This document shows, in pieces, positions 1 through 6,091 of a DNA stretch of 14,965 nt. The notes under the pieces are model-generated. The model was not told the DNA's origin. It saw only the letters and a list, made by a program, of their open reading frames with translations, and did not search any database. Location of the stretch: positions 1 through 14,965 of the forward strand of contig JAUUYW010000041.1 in NCBI GenBank assembly GCA_030590265.1. The letters run 5' to 3'. The position numbers and the translations under genes are program-made. Every line of letters begins with the position of its first letter. Position 1 is the stretch's first letter. Source of the stretch: Candidatus Krumholzibacteriia bacterium (GTDB lineage Bacteria > Krumholzibacteriota > Krumholzibacteriia > LZORAL124-64-63).

Positions 1-852
1 GGACACTATCGGCGGCTGACCCGTTTGATGAAAACTCCAGTCATGATGCCCGATGAGAAAATGGACGGAAAAAGCGGCCAATCCGAATCAACCAATGAAG
101 ATGATGATTGGGGACTCAGTGAAGAAGAACTGGGCATGCCGGGACAAAAAATTGAGACACGTTTTTTGGGCACCTTTTCCCGTTACGCAGTGGAGTTTGC
201 TCTGGTGGAATACGGTTTGATGGATCGATTGCACCGTTTGGGCTTCAAGGATTTGCGCCTGGCCATGGACCTGGATGACCCTCTTGGCCACACCCTGCGG
301 GTTCAAACCGGCGGGGTCGATCCCCTGGTGGTTTTGGAACTCAAGTTGAAAATCGATCGACCGCGTGGGTCGGAGCGGACCTTTTTATCGGTCGAATGGT
401 TGCTCATCCAGGATTCCCGATCCCGCTTTGAGATGTCGCGTCCCTTGTTGCCTGGCCAAAAATATCCAGGTCTGGGATTGCTGAGAGACACCGCTGCGGT
501 GCTGGTGGTTCTTTGTGAGCGTCTTGAACTGGACGGGCTGGCTTTCAATCCCACCCACTATCACCTTGCTGCCCTGTCCAGACCCCTGGCACTTAGCGCC
601 GACCCGGTGGTTGAAGGGCGTTTCCGGGCCCTGAAAAAATCGTTGGTTGGTTTGGATTTGAGGTCGGCAGGTTTGGCTGTGGAAACGGGCAAGGTTCTGG
701 ATGGATCGACGAGCCAACCCCTGATCTGGCAACCAACTCGTCTGATCATCCCGGTCAGCAAAATCCAAAAACAGGACTTTGCTTCTGCGGACTTCCGTCG
801 GCAAATCCTTGCCAGCGAAGAATCATCGCAATTTCGCCTGATGGAATCCTGA
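1..852 (+). CDS. conserved hypothetical protein, probably the C-terminal part of a larger protein (5' end outside the window)
   Basis: The frame is open from base 1 to the TGA at 850-852. A TTG at 25 and ATGs at 28, 43 and 46 are possible starts, but none has a Shine-Dalgarno sequence, so the gene probably begins upstream of the window. A short acidic, low-complexity stretch (SESTNEDDDWGLSEEEL) leads into a compact domain with conserved-looking blocks: RFLGTFSRYAVEFAL, YGLMDRL, PLLPGQKYPGLGLLRD, LCERLELDGLAFNPTHYHLA and GRFRALKKSL. There is no signal peptide or membrane segment. From memory, a domain with this wording follows the catalytic domain of some bacterial histone-deacetylase-like amidohydrolases, and the first residues (GHYRRLTR) could be the end of such a domain. 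That is inference; no HDAC catalytic motif lies inside the window. The downstream neighbour is convergent, 24 bases away. If the protein does start at 25-46, it is a free-standing protein of about 270 residues with no assigned function. Confidence 0.7.
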   Translation, partial: GHYRRLTRLMKTPVMMPDEKMDGKSGQSESTNEDDDWGLSEEELGMPGQKIETRFLGTFSRYAVEFALVEYGLMDRLHRLGFKDLRLAMDLDDPLGHTLRVQTGGVDPLVVLELKLKIDRPRGSERTFLSVEWLLIQDSRSRFEMSRPLLPGQKYPGLGLLRDTAAVLVVLCERLELDGLAFNPTHYHLAALSRPLALSADPVVEGRFRALKKSLVGLDLRSAGLAVETGKVLDGSTSQPLIWQPTRLIIPVSKIQKQDFASADFRRQILASEESSQFRLMES

Positions 853-876
853 TCCCAGCAAGCACCAGACCAGGTG

Positions 877-1437
877 TTACACAAACAAACTTCCCGTCAG
901 AAAGACCGACTCCACCACCAGGAGACCCACCATGGTTCGATGCATGCTCGAACGCATAAAAGTTCGCACTCCTGTCAAAGCCACATTCACCGGATGGTTG
1001 CGTTGCAAATCCGAAATAACCGGCGGACGCTCTTGATCAAAAAGTGCAAAACCGGACTTCAAGCGTGGATCACCGGGAGCCAGTTTTTGGGCCTTTATCA
1101 AGTACCGGTAGCCCTGCTCCAGACGAGACCCCAGCAAATGGATATAGGCCAAGGCGTAATACCCGGCGGGCGATTGAGGTGCCAAACGCACTGCTTCTGA
1201 AGCCAGCTTCGTGGCCGAGACAAAACGCCCTGTGGCTTCAGCCACACAAACGGCCAAACCTGCCATGGCGTCGGCATCGCGCGGGTTGTCCCGCAAAATT
1301 CGTTTGAATCGGTGCTCAGCGCCGGTGCGGTCTCCATCAAAAAGGAGTCGATAAGCAGCGCAAACGACTGGACTTGCATCCATGCCGGTGCATTTTGGTT
1401 GTATGCCCAGACCAAACATTTTTTGAAATTCACTCAT
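877..1437 (-). CDS. small TPR-repeat protein with hydrophobic C-terminus
   Basis: A protein of 186 residues. The ATG at 1437 is preceded by GAGGT about 7 bases away, which supports this start. Residues about 24-123 read as two to three tetratricopeptide repeats: helix pairs with the A/G-Y-LA pattern and closing prolines, e.g. RFKRILRDNP, ASEAVRLAPQSPAGYYALA and LIKAQKLAPGDPRL. TPRs are protein-binding scaffolds, so a role in binding a partner is likely but the partner is unknown. Residues 168-186 (MVGLLVVESVFLTGSLFV) are almost entirely uncharged and end the protein, which would fit a tail anchor or a buried last helix; there is no N-terminal signal peptide. The gene is transcribed alone. The peptidase gene upstream on the same strand ends more than 200 bases away and has its own terminator in between. 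Confidence 0.8.
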   Translation of the reverse strand: MSEFQKMFGLGIQPKCTGMDASPVVCAAYRLLFDGDRTGAEHRFKRILRDNPRDADAMAGLAVCVAEATGRFVSATKLASEAVRLAPQSPAGYYALAYIHLLGSRLEQGYRYLIKAQKLAPGDPRLKSGFALFDQERPPVISDLQRNHPVNVALTGVRTFMRSSMHRTMVGLLVVESVFLTGSLFV

Positions 1438-1494
1438 AATTCTACCTCATCGGGCTTATTGCCATCCCTTACTTGCGCAATTTTTCAGCCCGCG

Positions 1495-1529
1495 CTTCCT
1501 GGTTTTCCTTACCGTTCCTCTTGCTTCCT
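1495..1529 (-). repeat. four phased GGAA repeats in the presumed 5' untranslated region of the TPR gene
   Basis: On the minus strand GGAA occurs four times at steps of 10, 10 and 9 bases (plus-strand TTCC at 1496, 1505, 1515 and 1525), one helical turn apart. They lie about 60-90 bases upstream of the TPR gene start. They may be a protein-binding array or part of a purine-rich leader, but may also be chance in a purine-rich stretch. No function can be assigned. Confidence 0.3.
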
Positions 1530-1568
1530 AGTGCGCCCTTCATGGTTTAAACATGCATTGATTGGGCC

Positions 1569-1604
1569 GAAAACAACAAAGGGCAACCGAAGTTGTCCTT
1601 TGTT
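1569..1604 (-). terminator. intrinsic terminator of the S9 peptidase gene
   Basis: A 13-bp stem (1575-1587 with 1592-1604, one G-T mismatch) has on the minus strand a C(TTCG)G tetraloop, the unusually stable UUCG type. A GTTTT tract follows on the minus strand. It lies 54 bases past the stop codon of the peptidase, on the correct strand. The other strand has A residues rather than T residues after the stem, so it terminates in the minus direction only. Confidence 0.75.
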
Positions 1605-1657
1605 AAAAAACAATTTATGACACCCGGACAGGCTTCATAAGGCCTTGGGGCACCGCC

Positions 1658-4222
1658 TTATTCCCATCGATCCTGCCAGGCTTCCGGTTGTTCCCTGCAG
1701 AAACGATCGAACCACTCCAGCATCATGGTGCGATGAACCACCCGGTTGTCCCAGCTGCCACTGATGCCGTGCCCTTCTCCGGGAAAAAGGACCATCTCCA
1801 CTGTTCGGTCCAACACCGACAAAGCCGTGAACAGTTGCTCCGATTCGCCCGGTGTGACGTTGATATCGTCTTCACCGTGCAATAACAGCAATGGGGTGTT
1901 GATTTTGTCCGCCTGGAACAAAGGGGAATGTTCAACAAAGTACTGCGGATCATCCCAGGGAGTCGCCCCACCGAGGGCCATGTCACCGTAAGTCCACCCC
2001 CAGGTTCCCTGACCCCAGTAGCTGGCCAAATCGCTGATGCCATACATGGACACGGCAGCCGCATACATATCGGTTGTGGTGATCAGGTATTCGGTCATGA
2101 ACCCACCGTAGGATCCGCCATAAATGCCGATGGCATCCCCATCCAGCCAAGGATACTGATCCAGAATTTTGACGGTGCCATCGACAATATCCGCCGCGGC
2201 CACGGGCCCCCAGTCTCCGGCGTGGTGGTCGGCATATTCATCACCATATCCATAGGCCCCGCGTGGATTGACCACCAGCACCCCATAACCGTTGGCGGCA
2301 AAAAACTGATGGGTTCCGTTGAAGCCGCGCATGGTGGGCACGGACCCGGCATAGAAATAGACAATGAGCGGAGTCTGGCCATCGGTTGGTGCACTGAAAG
2401 ACGGATCTGCCCCCAAGGGATGCTGCAAAGGCGGATAAAACCAGGCCTCAATTTCCACTCCTGCGGTGCCCAAATAACTGGCTTCCACCGGTTCGCTCCA
2501 AAGCCAGTGCTTGGTCCAATCGGCATCATAACTCTCCAACAGATGGCTTTTGCCTCCTGTTTCAGCCTGGTACAACGAACCGGGCTCACTGGTGGATGAA
2601 GCGGTATAAAGCAGGTCCTGCCCATCAGGGCTGACGGCCAGGGACATCAAGCTCTCACCAGACAAACCAATCAGTTCAACGGCCCAGTCCTTTTTGGGAT
2701 TCAGGCGAGCCAGTTTCTGAAACGACTTGTCGGTGGTTTGAACCAGCAGCCTGCCCTTGCTGTCAAAACGCGGCAGACCGGCGCCCACATCGAAGGCCAG
2801 ATTCAAACCCTTGGTGAGCCGTTCATAATCCCTCGTATCCAGACCCAATTGCCAAACCTGTTTGTTATAGACGTTGTGTTCGGCATGATCGCCACCAACC
2901 TCTTCGGGAGGGCCCAAAAAGAGCAGGGAATTGCCGTCGGGAGAAGCCGCCAACCCCTGGGGACGAACTTCCCAACCTCCAATGAATTGGGCCAACACTT
3001 CGTCGGTGCCGGTCACCAGATCCAACCGGCGGATCTCACTGTGGAACCAGGGACGCTCGGTCTGATGCAGTGTTTGGGCATGAAAAATGGATTGGCCGTC
3101 TGCCGAAAAAACGGCATCGTCGAGGACCTTGTCCGCGGGTGTGGTCAACAATCGCCGAGCGCCTGTGGAAAGATCCAACAAATGCAAATGGGGAACGGGG
3201 GTAAAATCCGTCACCCTTTCGCGCAGGTGAACATATCGGCGGTTGCCCTCTTCGGGATCAGCTTCTTCAAAGGCGGCGGTGGAGGCAAAAAGCAGGTACC
3301 GACCATCCGGACTGATTTTCATCAGGCCCAAACCAGGTTCGTCACGCAAAACCGTGCGCATGGGTCCGGCGGGTGCGCTCCAAATAATAAGGTCCGTTCC
3401 TTCGTCTCCAGGTTGCCGCAGAAGCAAGTCTTCACTGCCGGGCAAAAAGGCAACGGGGCGGGCTTTGCCACCACCAAGATCCGAAGCCAGCAAACGACCT
3501 TTGTAATCCAGGACATCGAGGCAGCTCAAGCCTGGTTCCCGGCGGCTGATTTTGCGAACCATGATTTTGCCACCGTCGGCAATGGCCAAAGAACCAACCC
3601 GGGGCTGACTGGCAAAGTCTTCAAACCGCGTCATGGGCACCTGGCGTTGCAAAGTCCACTCGGCCCGGACAGCATCATTCACCCGTGCCACCAGGCTGGT
3701 TGATCCAACGGCACGGCCATAAACAGTGACCCAGCCCGAATCCAGGGTTGTTTTGCTGATGTATTCATCATCGCTTCCCTCGGAGTCCAGTTTTTCACCA
3801 TTGCAGTAAAGAACCGTTCCGCCCAGCAGGCTGAATTCAACTTCTGTCCTGGTATCCATATGCAAGACAGCCGCCAGCCAATGGATGTCCTCATCCGAAA
3901 AATTCACCGCACCAGCGATGTCGCAATCCACTTGTTCCCATTGCAGATCCTGGCCCGGCACCACTGAAAACTTCAGATCCGGATTGGGCAAGGTTTTCCC
4001 GGGATCAATTTCCGGAACCTCTTGATGATCCCCGCGGGGGAAAACCGCCTCCTCTGTGGCCGCCGGTGAAGGCAGGGGACCGAGTATCAGGATTTGGCTG
4101 GGAATGACCTCCGCAAGTGGCTGCTCCTGGGGTTCCTCCTCAGCCAAAACCGGAGAAACCAATAGCCCTGTCAGACAAACAAGTGCCACTGACAAAACAA
4201 GGGGATTGCGTGCACAGGACAT
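1658..4222 (-). CDS. secreted S9-family (prolyl oligopeptidase / acylaminoacyl-peptidase-like) serine peptidase
   Basis: A protein of 854 residues that should hydrolyse peptide bonds in short peptides outside the cytoplasm. Residues 1-27 form a Sec signal peptide with a hydrophobic core and a VLA/E cleavage site. The middle (about 60-570) contains beta-propeller blades with the WD40-like signature S-[PA]-D-G repeated at least four times (SPDGRYLLFAS, SADGQSIFHAQ, SPDGNSLLFLG, SPDGQDLLYTAS). The C-terminal alpha/beta-hydrolase has the full triad: Ser704 in GGSYGG, Asp786 in HGEDD and His818 in EGHG. Length and domain order fit the S9B/S9C families. The ATG at 4222 is chosen because AAGGAG lies 5 bases upstream and the signal peptide starts there. 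The frame stays open for 309 further codons to 5149, but that stretch is antisense to two other genes. The gene is monocistronic, with its own terminator, and divergent from the glycogen-binding protein. Cleavage preference (prolyl, dipeptidyl or acylaminoacyl) cannot be read from sequence. Confidence 0.93.
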   Translation of the reverse strand: MSCARNPLVLSVALVCLTGLLVSPVLAEEEPQEQPLAEVIPSQILILGPLPSPAATEEAVFPRGDHQEVPEIDPGKTLPNPDLKFSVVPGQDLQWEQVDCDIAGAVNFSDEDIHWLAAVLHMDTRTEVEFSLLGGTVLYCNGEKLDSEGSDDEYISKTTLDSGWVTVYGRAVGSTSLVARVNDAVRAEWTLQRQVPMTRFEDFASQPRVGSLAIADGGKIMVRKISRREPGLSCLDVLDYKGRLLASDLGGGKARPVAFLPGSEDLLLRQPGDEGTDLIIWSAPAGPMRTVLRDEPGLGLMKISPDGRYLLFASTAAFEEADPEEGNRRYVHLRERVTDFTPVPHLHLLDLSTGARRLLTTPADKVLDDAVFSADGQSIFHAQTLHQTERPWFHSEIRRLDLVTGTDEVLAQFIGGWEVRPQGLAASPDGNSLLFLGPPEEVGGDHAEHNVYNKQVWQLGLDTRDYERLTKGLNLAFDVGAGLPRFDSKGRLLVQTTDKSFQKLARLNPKKDWAVELIGLSGESLMSLAVSPDGQDLLYTASSTSEPGSLYQAETGGKSHLLESYDADWTKHWLWSEPVEASYLGTAGVEIEAWFYPPLQHPLGADPSFSAPTDGQTPLIVYFYAGSVPTMRGFNGTHQFFAANGYGVLVVNPRGAYGYGDEYADHHAGDWGPVAAADIVDGTVKILDQYPWLDGDAIGIYGGSYGGFMTEYLITTTDMYAAAVSMYGISDLASYWGQGTWGWTYGDMALGGATPWDDPQYFVEHSPLFQADKINTPLLLLHGEDDINVTPGESEQLFTALSVLDRTVEMVLFPGEGHGISGSWDNRVVHRTMMLEWFDRFCREQPEAWQDRWE

Positions 4223-4227
4223 AAAAA

Positions 4228-4233
4228 CTCCTT
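4228..4233 (-). promoter_or_regulatory. ribosome binding site that fixes the peptidase start
   Basis: AAGGAG on the minus strand, 5 bases before the ATG at 4222. It is the reason the 309 codons upstream in the same open frame are excluded from the peptidase. Confidence 0.8.
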
Positions 4234-4252
4234 GGCAGATTAAAATTGTGTA

Positions 4253-4281
4253 ATAACTCCAGCCTGGTCTTGCGGAGTCAA
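4253..4281 (-). promoter_or_regulatory. possible sigma-70 promoter of the peptidase gene
   Basis: On the minus strand TTGACT (4276-4281) is followed after 17 bases by a weak -10 box AGTTAT (4253-4258), about 30 bases before the start codon. The -35 box matches 5 of 6, the -10 box only 3 of 6. The call rests on position and spacing. Confidence 0.35.
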
Positions 4282-4297
4282 CAATATCGATTATTGT
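4281..4297. promoter_or_regulatory. palindromic putative operator between the divergent peptidase and glycogen-binding genes
   Basis: ACAATA - 5 bases - TATTGT is a perfect 6-bp inverted repeat in the 138-base divergent intergenic region. It touches the candidate -35 box of the peptidase (4276-4281) and covers a candidate -10 box (TATTGT, 4292-4297) for the plus-strand gene, so a bound regulator could affect both. The regulator is unknown; the GntR gene nearby is one candidate. Confidence 0.35.
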
Positions 4298-4360
4298 ACC
4301 GCCACCAAACAAGAATTCCAATGACTGCCGTTTCGACACTTGATGTTGAGGGAGAAAACC

Positions 4361-4678
4361 ATGGGTTTGCAAAAACGTTTCCTGAAATCTAAGCCTGTCG
4401 GCAAAGTGACTTTCCGCTTGCCAAAAGAAGCCGCCACCAATGCCACCGCCGTCAACCTGGTGGGTGAATTCAACAACTGGGACAAAATCGACTTGCCCAT
4501 GACCCGTTTGAAAAATGGGGAATTCAAGGTCACCATCGACTTGCCCGTGGGTCGGGAATACCAGTTTCGCTACCTGATCAGCAATCCCGAGGGGACCACC
4601 TGGGAGAATGATTGGGCGGCTGACAAGTATACCCCAAGTGGCATCAATGGTGCTGAGAACTCTGTTTTGGTGCTCTAG
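4361..4678 (+). CDS. stand-alone glycogen-recognition (CBM48 / AMPK-beta / isoamylase N-terminal type) protein
   Basis: A 105-residue cytoplasmic protein consisting almost only of one immunoglobulin-like carbohydrate-binding module. Family signatures visible are VNLVGEFNNWD (about residues 31-41, with Trp40), followed by M-x-R-L-K-x-G-E-F, the block LPVGREYQFRYLI, and the ending W-x-x-D-x-A-A-D-x-Y. Such modules bind alpha-glucans such as glycogen and normally sit in front of branching or debranching enzymes or inside AMPK beta subunits. Here there is no catalytic domain. The start at 4361 is preceded by GAGGGAG 6 bases upstream; a TTG at 4340 is in frame but its first codons would cover that site. 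An N-terminal basic patch (QKRFLKSKP) precedes the module. Neighbours give no pathway: a peptidase diverges upstream and a GntR regulator follows 96 bases downstream. The domain call is firm; the physiological role is unknown. Confidence 0.88.
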   Translation: MGLQKRFLKSKPVGKVTFRLPKEAATNATAVNLVGEFNNWDKIDLPMTRLKNGEFKVTIDLPVGREYQFRYLISNPEGTTWENDWAADKYTPSGINGAENSVLVL

Positions 4679-4705
4679 TGTATATAGCTGGATGATTTTG
4701 CCCAC

Positions 4706-4734
4706 TGGCAATTCTTCCCCACCAATGCCATAAT
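4706..4734 (+). promoter_or_regulatory. possible promoter of the GntR-family gene
   Basis: CATAAT (4729-4734, 5 of 6 to the -10 consensus) lies about 40 bases before the start codon. TGGCAA (4706-4711, weak -35) is 17 bases further up. No terminator separates this from the glycogen-binding gene, so read-through is also possible. Confidence 0.35.
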
Positions 4735-4774
4735 TCACTTCAGATTGCTCACACCAGCCTCTGAAGGTAAAACC

Positions 4775-5443
4775 ATGTTCCAACGCAAGCCTCTGCGCGA
4801 CGATGTGCAGAAGGAAATCCTCAACCGCATAGTCGATGGTCGGCTTGCCGCCGGGTCCCGCATCAACGAAACTCATCTGGCCGCAGATATGGGTTTGAGC
4901 CGAACTCCCCTGCGTGAAGCCATGATCACCCTGGTGGCCAAACAGTACCTCAACAGCCACATGGGACGTGGCTTTGCCGTCCCACCCCTGGATCCGGTGC
5001 TGTTTCGGGAAATTCAGAGTATGCTCAGCAGGTTGGAACCATTCGCACTTTCGGAATCCAGCACCTTGAGCCCTCAAACGGTGATGGAACTGAACAACCT
5101 CATCAACCGGGCTCGCATGAAGCTGGGCCGAGAACCGGTTTGGCCTCAACAGGCCGAGGCCCTGACAATCCTGGTTTACCAGTGGTCCTCACTGGTGATG
5201 AGTCACGCTCAAAACCAAACCCTGCAAACAGAAATCGCCCGGCTTCAGGGATTGGCCAGCCGATTCTGGTATCACATTGCCCGACAAGGATTCCCTTTCG
5301 AAGATCTGTTGGCATCCTACGGGCAAATGTACGAGCTCCTGCGCAGTGGGCAAACCCAGGAAGCCTGCACTCACTGGCAAAAACAAACAGATCGATTCAG
5401 CGAACCGGCTGCCAATATTTTGACTGGTCAAGCTGGCAATTGA
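4775..5443 (+). CDS. GntR-family transcriptional regulator (FadR subfamily, atypical FCD domain)
   Basis: A 222-residue cytoplasmic DNA-binding protein. Residues about 8-73 are a GntR winged helix-turn-helix: VQKEILNRIVDGRLAAG, INETHLAADMGLSRTPLREA as the recognition region, and a G-R-G-F wing. The remaining 150 residues are all helical in character and of FCD length, so the FadR subfamily is likely. The usual FCD metal/ligand histidines appear to be replaced: the FH-x-x-L block reads QWSSLVM, and the later E-H block reads SYGQMYELL. The effector is therefore unpredictable and may not need a metal. The ATG at 4775 has GAAGG 6 bases upstream; an in-frame TTG at 4745 has none. Possible targets are the adjacent genes or its own promoter, but nothing in the sequence proves this. 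Confidence 0.88.
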   Translation: MFQRKPLRDDVQKEILNRIVDGRLAAGSRINETHLAADMGLSRTPLREAMITLVAKQYLNSHMGRGFAVPPLDPVLFREIQSMLSRLEPFALSESSTLSPQTVMELNNLINRARMKLGREPVWPQQAEALTILVYQWSSLVMSHAQNQTLQTEIARLQGLASRFWYHIARQGFPFEDLLASYGQMYELLRSGQTQEACTHWQKQTDRFSEPAANILTGQAGN

Positions 5444-5468
5444 ATGCTTTAATTGTATAATATATAAT
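5434..5468 (+). promoter_or_regulatory. AT-rich promoter region before the unknown gene at 5489
   Basis: A perfect TATAAT (5456-5461) and a second one (5463-5468) lie in an AT-rich patch between the GntR stop and the next gene. TGGCAA (5434-5439) is 16 bases upstream as a weak -35. The patch is noticeably AT-rich compared with its surroundings, and a transcript starting here would have a very short leader. Confidence 0.5.
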
Positions 5469-5474
5469 TCTCAT

Positions 5475-5480
5475 AGGAGG
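5475..5480 (+). promoter_or_regulatory. perfect ribosome binding site that selects a TTG start
   Basis: AGGAGG is followed by 8 bases and then TTG at 5489. No ATG or GTG in that frame is closer, so the rare TTG codon is the likely initiator. Confidence 0.75.
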
Positions 5481-5488
5481 GTATTTTT

Positions 5489-6091
5489 TTGGATCTCAAA
5501 TTGAACATCAATGAATTTAATATTCGCCCCGGTGCAATTATTGACACCAAGTTGCTGAAGGAATCCCATTTCCAACAAGCGGGATTGCTCAAGAGGCTGA
5601 TCAAACCGTTGCCCAGGGGCCACGCCTTTTTTGTGGCCGAAAACTGCACCATCAGCTGTTTTGATGATCGTCTAAGTCTTTATCCCTGCACTCACGCTTA
5701 CCTGAATAAAGACCGGCAATGGAAAACCCAGGGTTCGGTGCTCTTGGTCGACGGCAAAGTTCAAAAAATGGATTTTCATGTGCTGGAAGGAATTTACGCC
5801 GCTCCCAATTTCATTGAAACTGTCAACGCCATCTGCAGCGAGGACTTCGGCCAGCCAAAAAAAATCAACAACAATCACTTTCTCTGGAAGACCGAGGAAC
5901 TCAGCTTTTCCTGCTATCTTCTGTCGGACAATATCAACGCTTGCTTCAGCATCGAATTCCAGGGTTTTAGCTCTGAGGACCAGACGGTCCATCCTCTGGC
6001 AAAGGCTGAGACAAAAACTGAAGCCCAGGCAGAGGCTAAGATTGGCCAAACTCCTCCAAAACTAACTCCCGCCCCTCTTGCACCGATTTGA
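5489..6091 (+). CDS. hypothetical protein, about 200 residues, unknown family
   Basis: I do not recognise this protein. It starts at TTG with a full AGGAGG 8 bases upstream and its own AT-rich promoter-like region. It has no signal peptide and no membrane segment. Residues about 45-155 alternate short beta-like strands with one helix (ISCFDDRLSLYPC, SVLLVDGKVQKMDFHV, FIETVNAICSEDFGQPKK, NNHFLWKTEELSFSCYL). The L-x-x-x-F-G-x-P then W pattern after a 'dgkv' hairpin resembles small beta-alpha-beta domains found in many bacterial hypotheticals. There are several cysteines with no clear metal-site spacing. The last 40 residues are a low-complexity Lys/Glu/Ala/Thr tail ending in a Pro-rich segment. 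The 3' end overlaps the convergent CCA transferase gene by 56 bases. That overlap coincides with the low-complexity tail. Confidence 0.7.
   Translation: MDLKLNINEFNIRPGAIIDTKLLKESHFQQAGLLKRLIKPLPRGHAFFVAENCTISCFDDRLSLYPCTHAYLNKDRQWKTQGSVLLVDGKVQKMDFHVLEGIYAAPNFIETVNAICSEDFGQPKKINNNHFLWKTEELSFSCYLLSDNINACFSIEFQGFSSEDQTVHPLAKAETKTEAQAEAKIGQTPPKLTPAPLAPI

Noticed and set aside
1928..3703. Several plus-strand frames of 200-320 codons opposite the S9 peptidase
   Set aside because: They mirror the codon structure of the peptidase gene and have no start signals or recognisable domains.
4698..4734. TTGCCC (4698) paired with CATAAT (4729) as a promoter
   Set aside because: The spacing of 25 bases is too long for sigma-70; TGGCAA at 17 bases is a better though weak partner.
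4223..5149. Upstream 309-codon extension of the S9 peptidase reading frame
   Set aside because: It is antisense to the glycogen-binding and GntR genes, has no family resemblance, and lies before a signal peptide with its own AAGGAG site.
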